Source: Melampsora larici-populina 98AG31 (Eukaryota; Basidiomycota; Pucciniomycetes; Pucciniales; Melampsoraceae). From it: 64,000 nucleotides of DNA. Location: assembly GCF_000204055.1 (NCBI RefSeq), contig NW_006768776.1, forward strand, positions 270,105 to 334,104, written 5' to 3'. Below are positions 9,318 to 20,279 of the stretch, one piece after another. A program made the translations under genes and the position numbers. Below the pieces are notes generated by a model, which was not told the origin of the DNA, did no database searches, and was given only the letters and a program-made list of their open reading frames with translations. How positions within the stretch are numbered: position 1 is the first letter of the stretch; every line of letters begins with the position of its first letter.

Positions 9318-12095
9318 TAGGGCTATGACCCGGCCCTGCGACTACGGGGCCGGCCCCGGGGCCGAGGCAGACCCGACCTCGGACACGAGTTGTTTGAGAT
9401 AGCTACCGGGCAACCTCGGGCCAGCCTTCAGGGAATGGCTCGGGCCAGCCTTTTGTGAGCTAAGTCAAGGGCACAATTCATTCAATTCCGCATGTAAGGA
9501 GAGGAAAAACAAAAACAAAACAAAAAAGACCAAACAAAGGAGCGTATAGAAATAAAGAACAAGTACTACCAATAAGGAGAGTAGAGAAAATATATAAAAA
9601 ACTATCATGAAGGAGAGTCGAGAAAAAAAACTACGAGCTCAAAACAAACCCCCACGACTTGAGACAAATCTGAGCTTCGAAATTTTGATTGGTCATACTT
9701 GATCGATAATCTGACATCACTCTTGATCCAGCAGAGAAGATTCTTTCTGAAGGCCCACCAGAAGCAGGGATGGCAAGCATGAACCAAGCCATCCGAGCTA
9801 AAATTGGCCAGTTCGTGTGATTGGTCTTCCAAAACATCAAGATATGTGTATGTTCATCCACAAGAGGGGCAAGGAGATACTCCCTTACTTCATCTTCAAC
9901 TTGAATGAATTTGTGATGTTTTACAAAGTGGTGTGGTCTATCATCATCATTATCGAGCACAGGGTCCGGTTCAACAACTTTGATATCAGGATCTTGAGGC
10001 TTCTTGAATTTGCGAGCTTGCTCGGTAAAGTAATCAATGAGTTGGCCCTTGTCAAATCCAAGCTCTTCCATGGTAAAACCAGTCACAGCAGTGAGCTTTT
10101 AGCAAGGGTCCAGAATTGGGGAACATATGTAAACAGGTTTTTTCAAAGCTAAGGTGGAATAGCAAACTAGTTTCTTGACCATAGGGATAATTGCTGCCTT
10201 CAAGTTTGTACAGTCAGAAGTACTCCATGCCTATGTTTGGTAGAAAGATGAGTCAGAGATTTTGTAATACAAACAAATTAATATGAAAACAGAGAGTTAG
10301 ACTTACTTTTTCGAGTTTTTCAACAAGCCACTGATAGTCAGGCATCGCTCGTGAGAAGGTGGGATAGTCATCGCCTTCAATCTCCTTGATCACGATTGCC
10401 AGAGGTCGGAGAAACTTGACTAAGGTGCCGATCAAGATCCACTCGTCTTTGGTCAGGAGGTAAGGCTCCAACAATTCGTTAATGTTGCAATAGTACTGAA
10501 GGACCTTCTTGAGTTCAAAGAAACGCTCGAGAGAGTAAAAGGTTGAAGACCATCGAGTCAAAACCTCGTGGATCAATCCAACCTTTCGAGGCTGTGAGGA
10601 AGAGGCAATGCATTGATCCAGAGCCTGTTTGAGCTGAGTGCTCAAACGGACTTTTTTATGGAAGCCGCGGATTCAAGTCAAGATGGAGTGGACTTCGAGA
10701 TGAGGAGTAGGTTTGATTAAAGAATTGGTACCGTCAGGAACAGCATCTTCTTGATCTTGAGGTAGCTGAGGATCCAAAGCGCTGAGAGGGTCCGGAGGGC
10801 TCTTGCTGTCGAATATTGATATTCCAGCTTTGGCGACGAGATTGATGACGTGGGCCACACACCCGTGTAGGTTCTTCTCAGGATCGAAATGAGGAATGAG
10901 GTTCTTGAGCTCGCGTCCCATGGTGAGATTGTTTGAGGCATTGTCAGCCGTGATACAGTAGAGTCTGTTGGTGATTCCGAATTGATCAAGGGTGTGCTTG
11001 AGGAGGGAAGCAATGTTTTTACCGGTATGAGCCCCATCGATCTCTTTCAAAGCCAAAACCACTGATTGCATTTGGAATTCCTCGGTCATCCAGTGCGCGG
11101 TAATGCCAAGCATTGGTACACTGCTGGGTGATGTCCAGGCATCACACGTAAGACTGATATATTCAAATTTAGAGAAAAGGGAAGTGAGACTATTGTGAGA
11201 TAGACAAAATTGAGCAAGGATATCATTGGTGATGGCGGTTTGTTTGCAAAGGATAGGAGCGACGGCAGGATTGATCCAGACCAAGAGATCACGGAAGGCT
11301 GGGGCATCGGCAAGAGATACTGGGAGTTCTTGGTCATCTTGACAAATAAAAGAGAACAAGAATCAGCCAGATTGATGATGAGAAGAAAAAGATCAAATAT
11401 AAAACTTACGTTAGAAGCCTTTCCAGTAACTGGAAGGATGTAAGTGTTTTCTGAGCTGTGTCGATCAGAGCTACGATGTGGTGAGCACGTGAGAGGTGAC
11501 GAATCATGGATTTGGTGCTGGAAGTGGGATCGACCGCCATCTCTGCTTCACACACTACCACAGGACCATCTTGATTGACGTTGTCAGTAAAGCCTTTGTT
11601 GGCACGGCATATGTTCCTGACAGATCCGTCTGGGAATGTGACAGTCAAAAAGTACTGCCACACCCATGACGTTTGGTTGGTGGCAGTAGTCTCTGATTCG
11701 ACTGCACTAGCCACAGCAGAGACAGAATCAGATGGGGCGATAGAGTTCGCAGCGCTGGAGGTAGTCGACATGTTGTTGTTGGGGTCAGTGATCTCGCGGC
11801 GAAGACTTCGACGAGACATTGAGAGGTGGTTTATAAGGGGGATTGGGTATTGCCAATCGGGTATCTACTATCAGGGTCCAGGGGTACGGCAAAGGGTAGA
11901 TGGTCACTCAACAAGCCCTTGACCCTTTGCCGTACATAAACATTTGGCCGGCGGCCCCGGCCCCGGACGGCCCGTGGCAGGGCTTTTGTCTCTATCACTG
12001 GGTTAGGGCTCAGGCCCCGGGCGTGGCCCCGGTTTGATCAATCAATCCCTCGGGCAGCCTCGGCCGGGCAGGGCCAGGGCCAGGTCATAGCCCTA
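9318..12095 (-). mobile_element. hAT DNA transposon, structurally complete, coding region mutated
   Basis: The element is 2778 bp, bounded by the inverted repeats TAGGGCTATGACC (9318-9330) and its complement (12083-12095), with a perfect 8-bp target duplication CTCCATCT on both sides. Subterminal regions are GC-rich and low in complexity (GGGGCCGGCCCCGGGGCC near 9345; similar near 11950-12080), unlike the AT-rich surroundings. It carries a single transposase gene on the minus strand with at least two nonsense codons. It landed inside the left inverted repeat of the MULE-type element and so is younger than that element. Confidence 0.95.
9631..11819 (-). pseudogene. hAT transposase with premature stop codons
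   Basis: A DNA transposase that would bind the TAGGG termini and cut and paste the element. It starts at ATG 11819. The N-terminal exon holds a BED-like zinc finger (ICRANKGF ... MIRHLSRAHH). The catalytic region has LTCDAWTSP (first aspartate), CITADNASNN (second aspartate) and HGCVAHVINL. The C-terminal hAT dimerisation region reads WPILARMAWFMLAIPASGG then PSERIFSAGSRV, containing the catalytic glutamate. Introns occur near 11360-11410, 10220-10300 and possibly elsewhere. Two nonsense codons break it: TGA at 10673-10675 between the catalytic and middle regions, and TAA at 10099-10101 in the LDPC*KLT segment. It is therefore probably inactive unless complemented. Confidence 0.85.
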
Positions 12096-12103
12096 CTCCA
12101 TCT
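12096..12103. repeat. 8-bp target site duplication of the hAT element, right copy
   Basis: CTCCATCT, identical to 9310-9317. Confidence 0.95.
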
Positions 12104-12290
12104 ACCTACAATTTTACACTCATTATTTTTACACTCAACATGTAGTGTAACAAATACAGTGTAAAAATTGCTATAGACCCTAAATGTCTAATTTTACACT
12201 CAATGACTCTTACACTCAATATGGAGTGTAAAGTTGAGGAGTGCAAATATGTAAGCACATGTGCCATGCTTATAATTTTACACTCATCAA
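12104..12290 (+). repeat. Left inverted-repeat arm of the MULE-type element, inner part
   Basis: This continues the arm interrupted by the hAT element. It matches the reverse complement of 19640-19775, for example the shared ATGTAGTGTAA and AATACAGTGTAAAAAT words. 12290-12610 beyond it shows no gene or repeat that I can name. Confidence 0.65.
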
Positions 12291-12995
12291 AGCAACTTTG
12301 TGACTTAGCGGAAAAACTGCACATATCTGCAATTTATCTCAAAGTCTCTCAAATGTGTCTGTCTCCTCACACATATTTGGAATTGGTCTCAAATTCTCTC
12401 AAATGTGTTTGTCTCCTCAGTGCAAGGAAGGTATCTATCCACAGCTTAATTGACCCATGTATACCATTTCATCAAAGGCTGCCCAAAACACAAGGTACAA
12501 ACAGAGAAAGATCATAAAAGAGAAAAAGTAAAATGACTCCCGCGCTTACCTTTGCGATCATGATCATGAGTAGATTTTTGAAGAAAATTTCACAAGCAAA
12601 AATAAAGGAACTATTTATTTCTTTCCCCCTTGACCTTAGATTTGGCCTTAGGCTCAACCTTCACTACAGGTTTGGTGACTTCCACTGAGATTTCTCCTTC
12701 TTTGTTAACGGCACGTTTCCTGGACTTAGGTGGCCTTCTAGAAGACTTCTTCACAACCCTGAGTTTCTGAGGCAATGGCAACACGGACTTGATTGGGCTA
12801 GAAGCTGGGGCTGGTCGCTTGATATTGAGGCGAAGCTTCAGACTGTCTTTGACAGGCTCAGTCGGGGGTGATTGGACTACGGGGTCATTTGGCATATATC
12901 CACATGCCTTGGACAGAGGCTCCATCTTGGGGAGATCATCACTGCCGTTGTCAGAACAAGACTTAGTCTCAAGTTGGTTTGAGTCAAAGGTGTAA

Positions 12996-14621
12996 CTAGT
13001 ATTGACTGCAGTCGCACATGCCGTACATCAGTATCAGCAAAGGGATTGAAGAGCATAAATATTCAAACTCACCAGATTCAAATGCCTGCTTAGCATTATT
13101 CATGGGACCTGATTGGAGGGAAGCAACATTGGTGGCAGGTGAGTCGTTGACGATCTGTTCTTCTACACCATCCAAGTCCTGAGCTGATACAAAAGGAATG
13201 TCGCCAACCAAATCTGGATTGCTCTGTTTAATCTTAGCCACCCCAATGTCAATGATCTTCTGTTCCTTGGTGGTCGGCTTGCGTGAGTAAACCACCCAAC
13301 TAGTGCAAGGTTGGGCACCTGCAATTATTGCAAGGTCCCAACCAAGTAGCTGAGCACGGCCGTCATCCTTGCAATCATCATAGTGCCAAACCCCTTGACC
13401 TCCATCAAGATGTCTTACAAGTTTACACCAGTAATGATTGAACCCCCAAAAACCTTGCAAAACAATGGTGTATTCAGTCTGGTTGAGGGTGAATGACTCA
13501 GGCCAAATCATCTCACCCATGAACCTGGTACAATTGTCCTTGGAAAGACCCGCGGCGCGGGCTAGGTGAAAGTAAATGTTGATTGGGGCTTGAGTGAAAT
13601 CCAATTGCATGCGTTCATACAACCAAGGCACGTCTCTGGCCGGGTTGATGTCGAGACAGTTCACCTCAACAGAGTCGTCCGGTTGAGTTGACGTAGGTTG
13701 CTGACGGTGGTCAGTAAGACAAGTTGGGCAGCACTGAGCGCTTGTAGAGAAAAGTCCCTCGGATTCCCAACGAGAGACTAGCGTGCTCACATCAGAATAT
13801 TGAAGGTTAGCTTTGTGAAATAGATCCGCAGTGATAGATACAGTCGCTTTGACGTCGGTCTGTGACTCTTGATGTGAAGGAAACTTGCTGCATTGAAAGT
13901 CTCAAATCAGCTTGTAAGCAAAGTGACAACCAGCAGAGGTAGGCACATTGCGTTTAGAGATAAGCAGGTAGTCAATGAACAAGTTGGCTGAACAGAAATT
14001 GTTGGTGATAAAAGACTCAGGGGATAGAAGTTGAACCACAGTTTGGACTGACTTAAGACCACGAGATAAGACTGATTTGAGATGAGAGGACCAATGCATC
14101 TCGGCCGAAAGTCTGGATGGATAATGACGAATGAGTTTTGAAGTGACATCCTTCCCCTTGCCTTTTGAGCCCTGGATCCACAGAGGACTAAAATTTGGTA
14201 AGAAAGATTCAATAGCAGCTGTTTCCCAGCAATGATTTCGCTTGCGGAGGTCATTACTTGCTGAGGAGGATTGATATGATAAATAAGGATCACGATTGAC
14301 GTTGCAAGAGCCAGTTGGGCGCCTGAGTTTCTTGGGGCAAAGGAGCGCGTCGGTCGTGTCTGGTGGTTGGCAATCATTGACGTCGGCTTGGCACCGGGTG
14401 CGCTCTTTCGACCATCCCATGGTTTCCACCACCAAATCCCAACTTGAGCCATACTTGACCGGAATCCCACGCTGAAGCTGGTGGAAGTCCTTCTTCAGAG
14501 ATTCAACAAAGAGTAATATCTGGACAAACTCTTGAATAATTGTACAATTGCCGGACCTAGAAAAGCACCACACCAATCCATCAGAACATTGTGGCATGTA
14601 GCATTGAAAAAATGAAACCAT
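12996..14621 (-). other. Ubiquitin-specific-protease-like domain region of the transposon gene
   Basis: I separate this part because its identity matters. The exon at 14621-13902 carries NHCWETAAIESFLPNFSPLW, in which an aromatic-flanked Cys precedes a helix as in the Cys box of C19 ubiquitin peptidases, then GSKGKGKDVTSKLIRHY. The exon at 13790-13060 carries TEYTIVLQGFWGFNHYWCKL and GVWHYDDCKDDG, laid out like a C19 His box. C19 membership is inferred from the order and spacing of these motifs and was not searched. The protease might process the transposase or remove ubiquitin or a related modifier from a partner. An unrelated papain-like fold is the alternative. Confidence 0.4.
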
Positions 14622-15068
14622 AAGGAGAGATATGGGAGTACAACTTACGTTAAGATGTAGTACTGCCTATGCATCAATTCTTGTCCGTTGGTGGTATCCG
14701 GAAGCATGGGTTTGGGTATCTCGTCATTTAAAAAAAAGCTCAATATCTTTTTGATATTATTCCAGAATGACAGTGTGAGCACCGACCAAGGCAAGACTTG
14801 GTGCGGAGTTCCATGAAATAGGATGTTGTGTATAGATGTCAGAATATGCTTGTAGCAAGGTAACCCGCGTGCGCCTCTTCCCAGAATTGAGTTGCAGGAA
14901 AATATATATAGAAATTTTCCACAACTCCAATTTCCCGCTAGATGAGCATTCTGCCATCGACACAACTCAGCTCCTCTCAAGTTTTGTAAAGTCATATTTC
15001 ATCACTAAAAATATTTTCTCTCTCTCAGAATACTTAAATTCCAAAAGAACACAGAAGAAACAAAACAG

Positions 15069-15452
15069 ATGGCTACATTTGACAAAACATTGGAAGAAGC
15101 AAGACGATTGGCAGAAGAAGCCTTGAGAGAGGGAACAGTAAGAGCGGGAACAAGGAGTCACTCCTGGAACCGTGAAGGAAGAGTGGAAGACAAAGGTGGA
15201 GCAAGAATCCTTGCACCGGAGACACCAGAAGTGGAAGGAAAAAACCTAGAAGAGGATGAAGGGGAGGAAGATGAAGGAGAAGAAGGAGAAAACAAAGATG
15301 ACGAGGAATCAGACAGGAGGAATGAAAGACCACCAGAGCAGGCGGCAGAGTCTAGAGGTGGACTGAAAATACGAATAAATTGTGAGAGCCACACCACTTC
15401 ATCCTTATCTTCAATTTCCCTTTCCCTTTATCATCTTCAAACCCAGAGATAG
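15069..15452 (+). CDS. Acidic/basic low-complexity ORF, possible retroelement fragment
   Basis: A 127-aa plus-strand frame starting MATFDKTLEEARRLAEEAL, followed by an arginine and glycine stretch and a long acidic tract (EDEGEEDEGEEGENKDDEES). The start resembles the N-terminal helix of gag-like proteins, but no capsid or zinc motif follows and the frame ends in low-complexity serine. It sits between the transposase and protease halves of the MULE-type gene and on the opposite strand, so it is either part of another inserted element or a chance frame. Confidence 0.25.
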   Translation: MATFDKTLEEARRLAEEALREGTVRAGTRSHSWNREGRVEDKGGARILAPETPEVEGKNLEEDEGEEDEGEEGENKDDEESDRRNERPPEQAAESRGGLKIRINCESHTTSSLSSISLSLYHLQTQR

Positions 15453-15929
15453 ATCTCACCGCACGAAAGTGTGGAAAGGGTACTGAGGGCGCCAACAAAT
15501 ACGTTGAGGCGGCAGGAGCTACATCCTGATTATTGAATGATTTAGCCCAATACGCCCAAAAAGCAGGCGTTCCAGAGAGGCTGAGGCAGGCAGAGCTAAA
15601 TCTGACCACAAGTTAAGTAGAAGCCAAGATGGCCTGTTAAAGAGGAAGCATACTCCCATCATTAAACAGAACCGGAAATACCGAGGCAGGCAGAGCTATA
15701 TCTGACCATTATTGACCCAAGAAATCACCCTTTAACCAAGTCCATGATAAGAGCATAAAGTCACAGATGACTAACATTCGGATTATTCACGTCCAAAACT
15801 TGTTAAAACAAATTTCTCCTCTGATGAAGGGCTGGTTTGAGTGACCTGCTATGTAAGAGATGAAGAAAAAAGGAAAAATAATTTCGCACAAAGGACACAA
15901 GTTTATAAACACATCAATACAAATTGTTA

Positions 15930-17000
15930 AAGTGGTAAACAGCTCTTAAAAATCCTCTTTACCATCTAAAAAACCAAAAGATGACTAAAATGTTGGTAAA
16001 CAGCTATGATCTAATGATTCAACCACTCTCTACACTACTAAATTTTGCCATCTGTAGCTCATTAACCCATTATGATCATTACTATGATGTAGTGTGATCT
16101 TCTATTCATCATCTGATAAGATTTATTACTAATTTGACCAGTAAAACATGACTAATTCCTATTCTTATGATCAAATGCTGTGTATATGCTGTGTTTTGAA
16201 TGTTCTAGAATGAGTATTGATTTGATCTTATGATGAATCAGCATTTCAATGATGTAATTGCTGGTTATTAATGATTTGTGATCTTGTTGATGTGTAATCA
16301 AATCCTTTGATTCCTTATAACTTTTGTCATATACCTCTGTTACTAATGATTTAAAGGTTGTACATTATGAATTTGATGATTCCGCGTAGAATGAACTATT
16401 ACTCATCATGTTCTGACGTCATTTGACACATGTAATCAGCTGAAAACCTTCATTTTCGACTATTTTCACCCATTTTCTTCACTTTACACACCTTTTACTA
16501 AGCTTTTTTTCCTTCTGTAAAATTGAACAGTAATCTCCAACCGTGAAGATCCCTAAAAACACTCTTGGCAACCTTATTCATTACTAATACCACTGTTACA
16601 TATGTAAAACTACCTGTAAACCCTTGTTTACCAACTTTGACTTGTTCCCATTTCCTTAATAACTTCTATTTTCTCTTATCAACCACCAAGATTAAAGTTT
16701 TTACTGACTGACATAATGCTCCTCTTTCATACTCCAACCCTAATAAACCCATAAACCTAATATTAATACCCTAAAAACCGTTTCCAACCTGTAGACCTCT
16801 ATTTTCAAGTTTTTTTCTTATTTTTTCTTTGTTTCTTTTTATGATTCTGTTTCTTAATAATTTATACTGATATTAAAGTAGTTGTTTAAATGATAAAATG
16901 ATATAAATATTAAACTATATGTAATATAATTGATGTAATTCAAAATTCGATTTTTTTTTATTTTTTTTTTATTGGCCCATAGATTGATTACCACACCCCC
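15930..17000 (+). repeat. AT-rich dispersed repeat, copy 1
   Basis: About 1 kb of AT-rich, non-coding sequence that aligns in the same orientation with 20280-21815. Shared words include GCTGAAAACCTTCATTTTC, CTCTTGGCAACCTTA and CTTGTTTACCAACTT. Both copies end in GATYACCACA. The left boundary is unclear. No open frame or terminal repeat is visible. It may be a non-autonomous element or a solo long terminal repeat. Confidence 0.55.
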
Positions 17001-18154
17001 CGGCTTGATTGGTTCAAGTAAATCGAGCACCATCCTTTCGAAGTCAGCCTATGAGATGGGTGCATAATTACAGAAGCAGCGTGTCAGTGAGAAATCTTTA
17101 ACATCAGGGAATGGAAACTCACCAAGTGACTAGTGTTCACTACATTACAGTTCTTCTTGATTTGGGTGATTGACTGACGGTAGTGTTCATGACACCCCTT
17201 CAACTTACTCAAAGCTTTTGAGGGATCCAATTTGTTAAACACGTCCATGTAAGCAGCCATAAACCCCTTCTTTTGAGCGGAAGAGAAATCCACGACTTGT
17301 TGAACCAGAAGTTCCTGCTCATGAAACGTCAATTTAGCTGATTTAATTTGTTGAATCAAAGTGGTGAAATGGGCTTGATAGTGTGTGATGTCAAGTCCCC
17401 ACATCCAGGTAAGCTGGATTGGGATCCAGCAATGCATCACGTTGCTGTACATCGAAGTGGAGAGGAGATACCCGTTGCGGAAAAATCTGTAGGTAACATC
17501 GGAGAGAAGTCCCCCAGAATAGGCATGGCCTGATGGATCCCAAAGAAGTAGCTGCTCCGCCATCCACTCGGATTGGAAGGTAATGTGCATATTTGTGCGT
17601 AGTAGTGACCTAGACACAAGTCAAAGTCCGTGACTGCAAGGCAAAAGTTAACGAGACCAAGACATCAAGAAGTTGGATCATCCCAATTCAAAAATGCATC
17701 TACTTACCTGGCCCAATGAATGAGGTCCAGTACAAACCTATCCCCACCTCCCCTACTTTCTTTTTTGGGCATAAGACCCTTCTCAACAAGTACTTTTTGA
17801 CGTAAATACGCTAAGCGACCCCCGCTGCCAAACACTGGGTGTATTTCGACCACTGGCAGAGTGATGGTCTGTCCGGCACCTGCCTGACCAACCTAATATG
17901 AGGTTGAGGAAACAATTTGACCGCGTCAGCATAGAATCAACACAAACACAATGCAAGTGAAAGTGTTGACTTACCTTCAAGACCAAAGGGCCAGCCTTTG
18001 GGTTCCGAACCACCTCTTTGGTGAGCTCTTGCATGGCCAACAGATCAGCCTTTTTTGCAGTTGGCCAGGCGTGGTTGGGGATGCCCGAGTGACAAAGGAC
18101 ACCCCAACAAGTTGCCTTCTCAACATTGACTCGGCAGCTAGATTGATGACATTG

Positions 18155-18294
18155 CACTGCCAGGATTAAACACTTTCCCTAATGGAATAATGATAACTTT
18201 TGCATTAATTGCTTAGCATTTATATGTCAAAAATTAATTATCCCAAAAAAGCAACAAATTATCCCAATTAGGACAGTGTTTAATCCTGGCAGTG
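18155..18294. mobile_element. 140-bp MITE inserted in the transposase zinc-finger exon
   Basis: Perfect 20-bp terminal inverted repeats CACTGCCAGGATTAAACACT, with the 3-bp direct repeat TTG on both sides (18152-18154 and 18295-18297). A 3-bp duplication is typical of PIF/Harbinger-derived MITEs, although the usual target is TWA. Deleting the element plus one TTG rejoins an uninterrupted zinc-binding frame (CPGAECGG ... SCRVNVEK), so the insertion clearly broke a coding exon. Confidence 0.85.
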
Positions 18295-19639
18295 TTGGGT
18301 CCAAATGTGATTGCCACCACACTCTGCACCAGGACAGGTGGGATGGCTGAACCGAGTAACATTTATTAGTGATGAGGATTAGGTATAAGGTGTTGCGAGA
18401 ATGTGATACAGATACATTGAAATGACTTACTCCAAGACCAATTGGGCTGCTTTTCCTTTGGCAGTTGGAGGTGGTGCGGCGTAATCACAGTCATTGTTGT
18501 CACATTCAAGAACACCAAGACATGAATGCCAGATGGTCTTCCAAGCTCCAGATCCGTCCTTCGCAACACAGGTCTTCTGGGTGTGACGATACGCGACAAG
18601 GCCGAAGTTAGTAACTTCCTGATCTGGTTGTCGGACGAAAACGGTCTCACCATTTGGGTAGATTGAATAGCCTTCACTGTTGCAGATAGACCCGTGATCA
18701 ATAAAGGTGGCCAGTTTGCCACTAGCCGGGACCGGAGTCTTGAACTTCTTCCCTTGCTTCTTGGATTTCTTGTGTTTGGCTTTCTTCAAGCTGGTGGCAG
18801 GTGTGTTCTTGACGGGTGGGGTTGACATAAGGTCGACGGTATTAGGTGTGGTCTGGGGTTCATTGTCACAGTCTGAACTAACCACGGAACTGGCGTATTT
18901 AAATTGACTCATATCAGAAACGACAAGGAACAGAAATTCAGGAGGGTAGTTGTGATTGAAGTAATGGAATTGGTGGTTATTGGATTGATCAAAGTAAGCG
19001 ATTTGATGAGAACAGCAGATTGGGTGATATTGAAAAAATCAGGATATTGCAAGAACACAATAGATTTGATAAATTTGATAAATCTGATGAAGTCAGATGA
19101 TTTGAAATATTGTAACGGTGACAAATATGTCTTGTCCTGGCCAGGTGATATCAGAGCCTGCAGATGGGGTCCAACAACTTGGAGGGCAAGTTGGTTGGGG
19201 TAGTCCATTGAGTAAACAAGGTGGTTTACGCAGGAGACTCATCCTTGCTGAGTCTAAGGAGATTCTAAAAGGTTGTCTGAGAATGATGAAGTGTCAAGAT
19301 GAGGACAATGAGACCAGATGAGAATTGTTGTGATCATTTGATGGATTTTGAAGAACTGCCTAAGGGGGCAAGATGAGGATGTCATTTGTTGGAGTTGGCC
19401 GAGTATTGGACGGAGAACACTGTGTGCAAGAGGGTTGCAGTAGTGGTGAAAGGGTGAGGAGTGCTGATACGGCGGTAGTGGTGGAGATTGAAGGGTGAGG
19501 AGAAAGGTTGGGCAGTGTCTAAGCTGCACCACTGCAGTATTTGGTGAGGTGCCACTTGGAAATTGGCAATTGGGCATATTGGGTATTGACGATTGCACAT
19601 CTTGTCAATGGGGGGTAAATTTGAACTTAAGGGGGAATC

Positions 19640-19775
19640 TTCTGGAAGTTTGCATTCCAAAGGTTTACATCCAAAGTTGGGTGTAAATCTGATGGGGTGT
19701 AAAATTGGACTTTGAGGGTGTATACCTATTTTTACACTGTATTTTTTTACACTACATATCAGTGTAGAACTTATA
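19640..19775 (-). repeat. Right inverted-repeat arm of the MULE-type element, inner part
   Basis: This is the reverse complement counterpart of 12104-12270, made of GGTGTAAA and TTTTTACACTG words. The sequence from here to 21815 is AT-rich repeat inserted into the arm; the outer part of the arm resumes at 21816. Confidence 0.6.
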
Positions 19776-20279
19776 ACCCAACAAGGGTTATACAGAGCTG
19801 GAAGAGGATAATCTACTAATATAAGGACTAGTAGAAGTTGTCTGAGACTGCTCTTCTAAAACAACACAGTCAGGAAAGGCTCTGTTGTATTGAGTACTGA
19901 TAAGGCACCAGAGAAATGTATCTTCACACGTATTTTAACTTCAAAAGCACAATTTTTATTACTATCAACACTGCTATAGTGTTATTCCCAAATAATAACT
20001 GAAGAAACAAGCAATATCTTATTGATATTATTCCCTATGAGTCTTTGTGACTATAAAACTAAAGTAAATTTCTCTTTATGATTGTAATAAAGGGCGTATT
20101 TAAGTGACCGGGTACTATTAAAATAAGTTTATAATGATAAACAAAATAATAACTGCGTAAATGATAAAGAAAAAAGGGGATCAACATTCCCAAAACCCTC
20201 TCAAAGTATATATAACAATGTGCTCCAACTTTTACAATGGTCAACAGCCTCAAAACCAATCAAATCCGCCCAGAAATCC

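Larger units (their letters stand above)
12611..18912 (-). pseudogene. MULE-type transposase fused to a ubiquitin-protease-like domain, disrupted
   Basis: One spliced gene in several exons. From the N-terminus: MSQFKY at 18912, a basic linker, and a zinc-binding region (VLECDNNDC, then CPGAECGG and SCRVNVEKATCWG, ending CHSGIPNHAWP) resembling the GCM1/WRKY-type fingers of Mutator transposases. Then comes LRQKVLVEKGLMPKK, the transposase core at 17617-17084 with LLSDVTYRFF and QVVDFSSAQ supplying candidate catalytic acids, and the C-terminal half at 14621-12996. That half holds NHCWETAAIESF (candidate nucleophile Cys) and FNHYWCKLVRH plus WHYDDCKDDG (candidate His and Asp). A basic tail ends at 12611. 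A 140-bp MITE interrupts the zinc-binding exon, and an AT-rich repeat lies between the transposase and protease parts. Exon borders beyond those quoted are unresolved. Confidence 0.55.
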
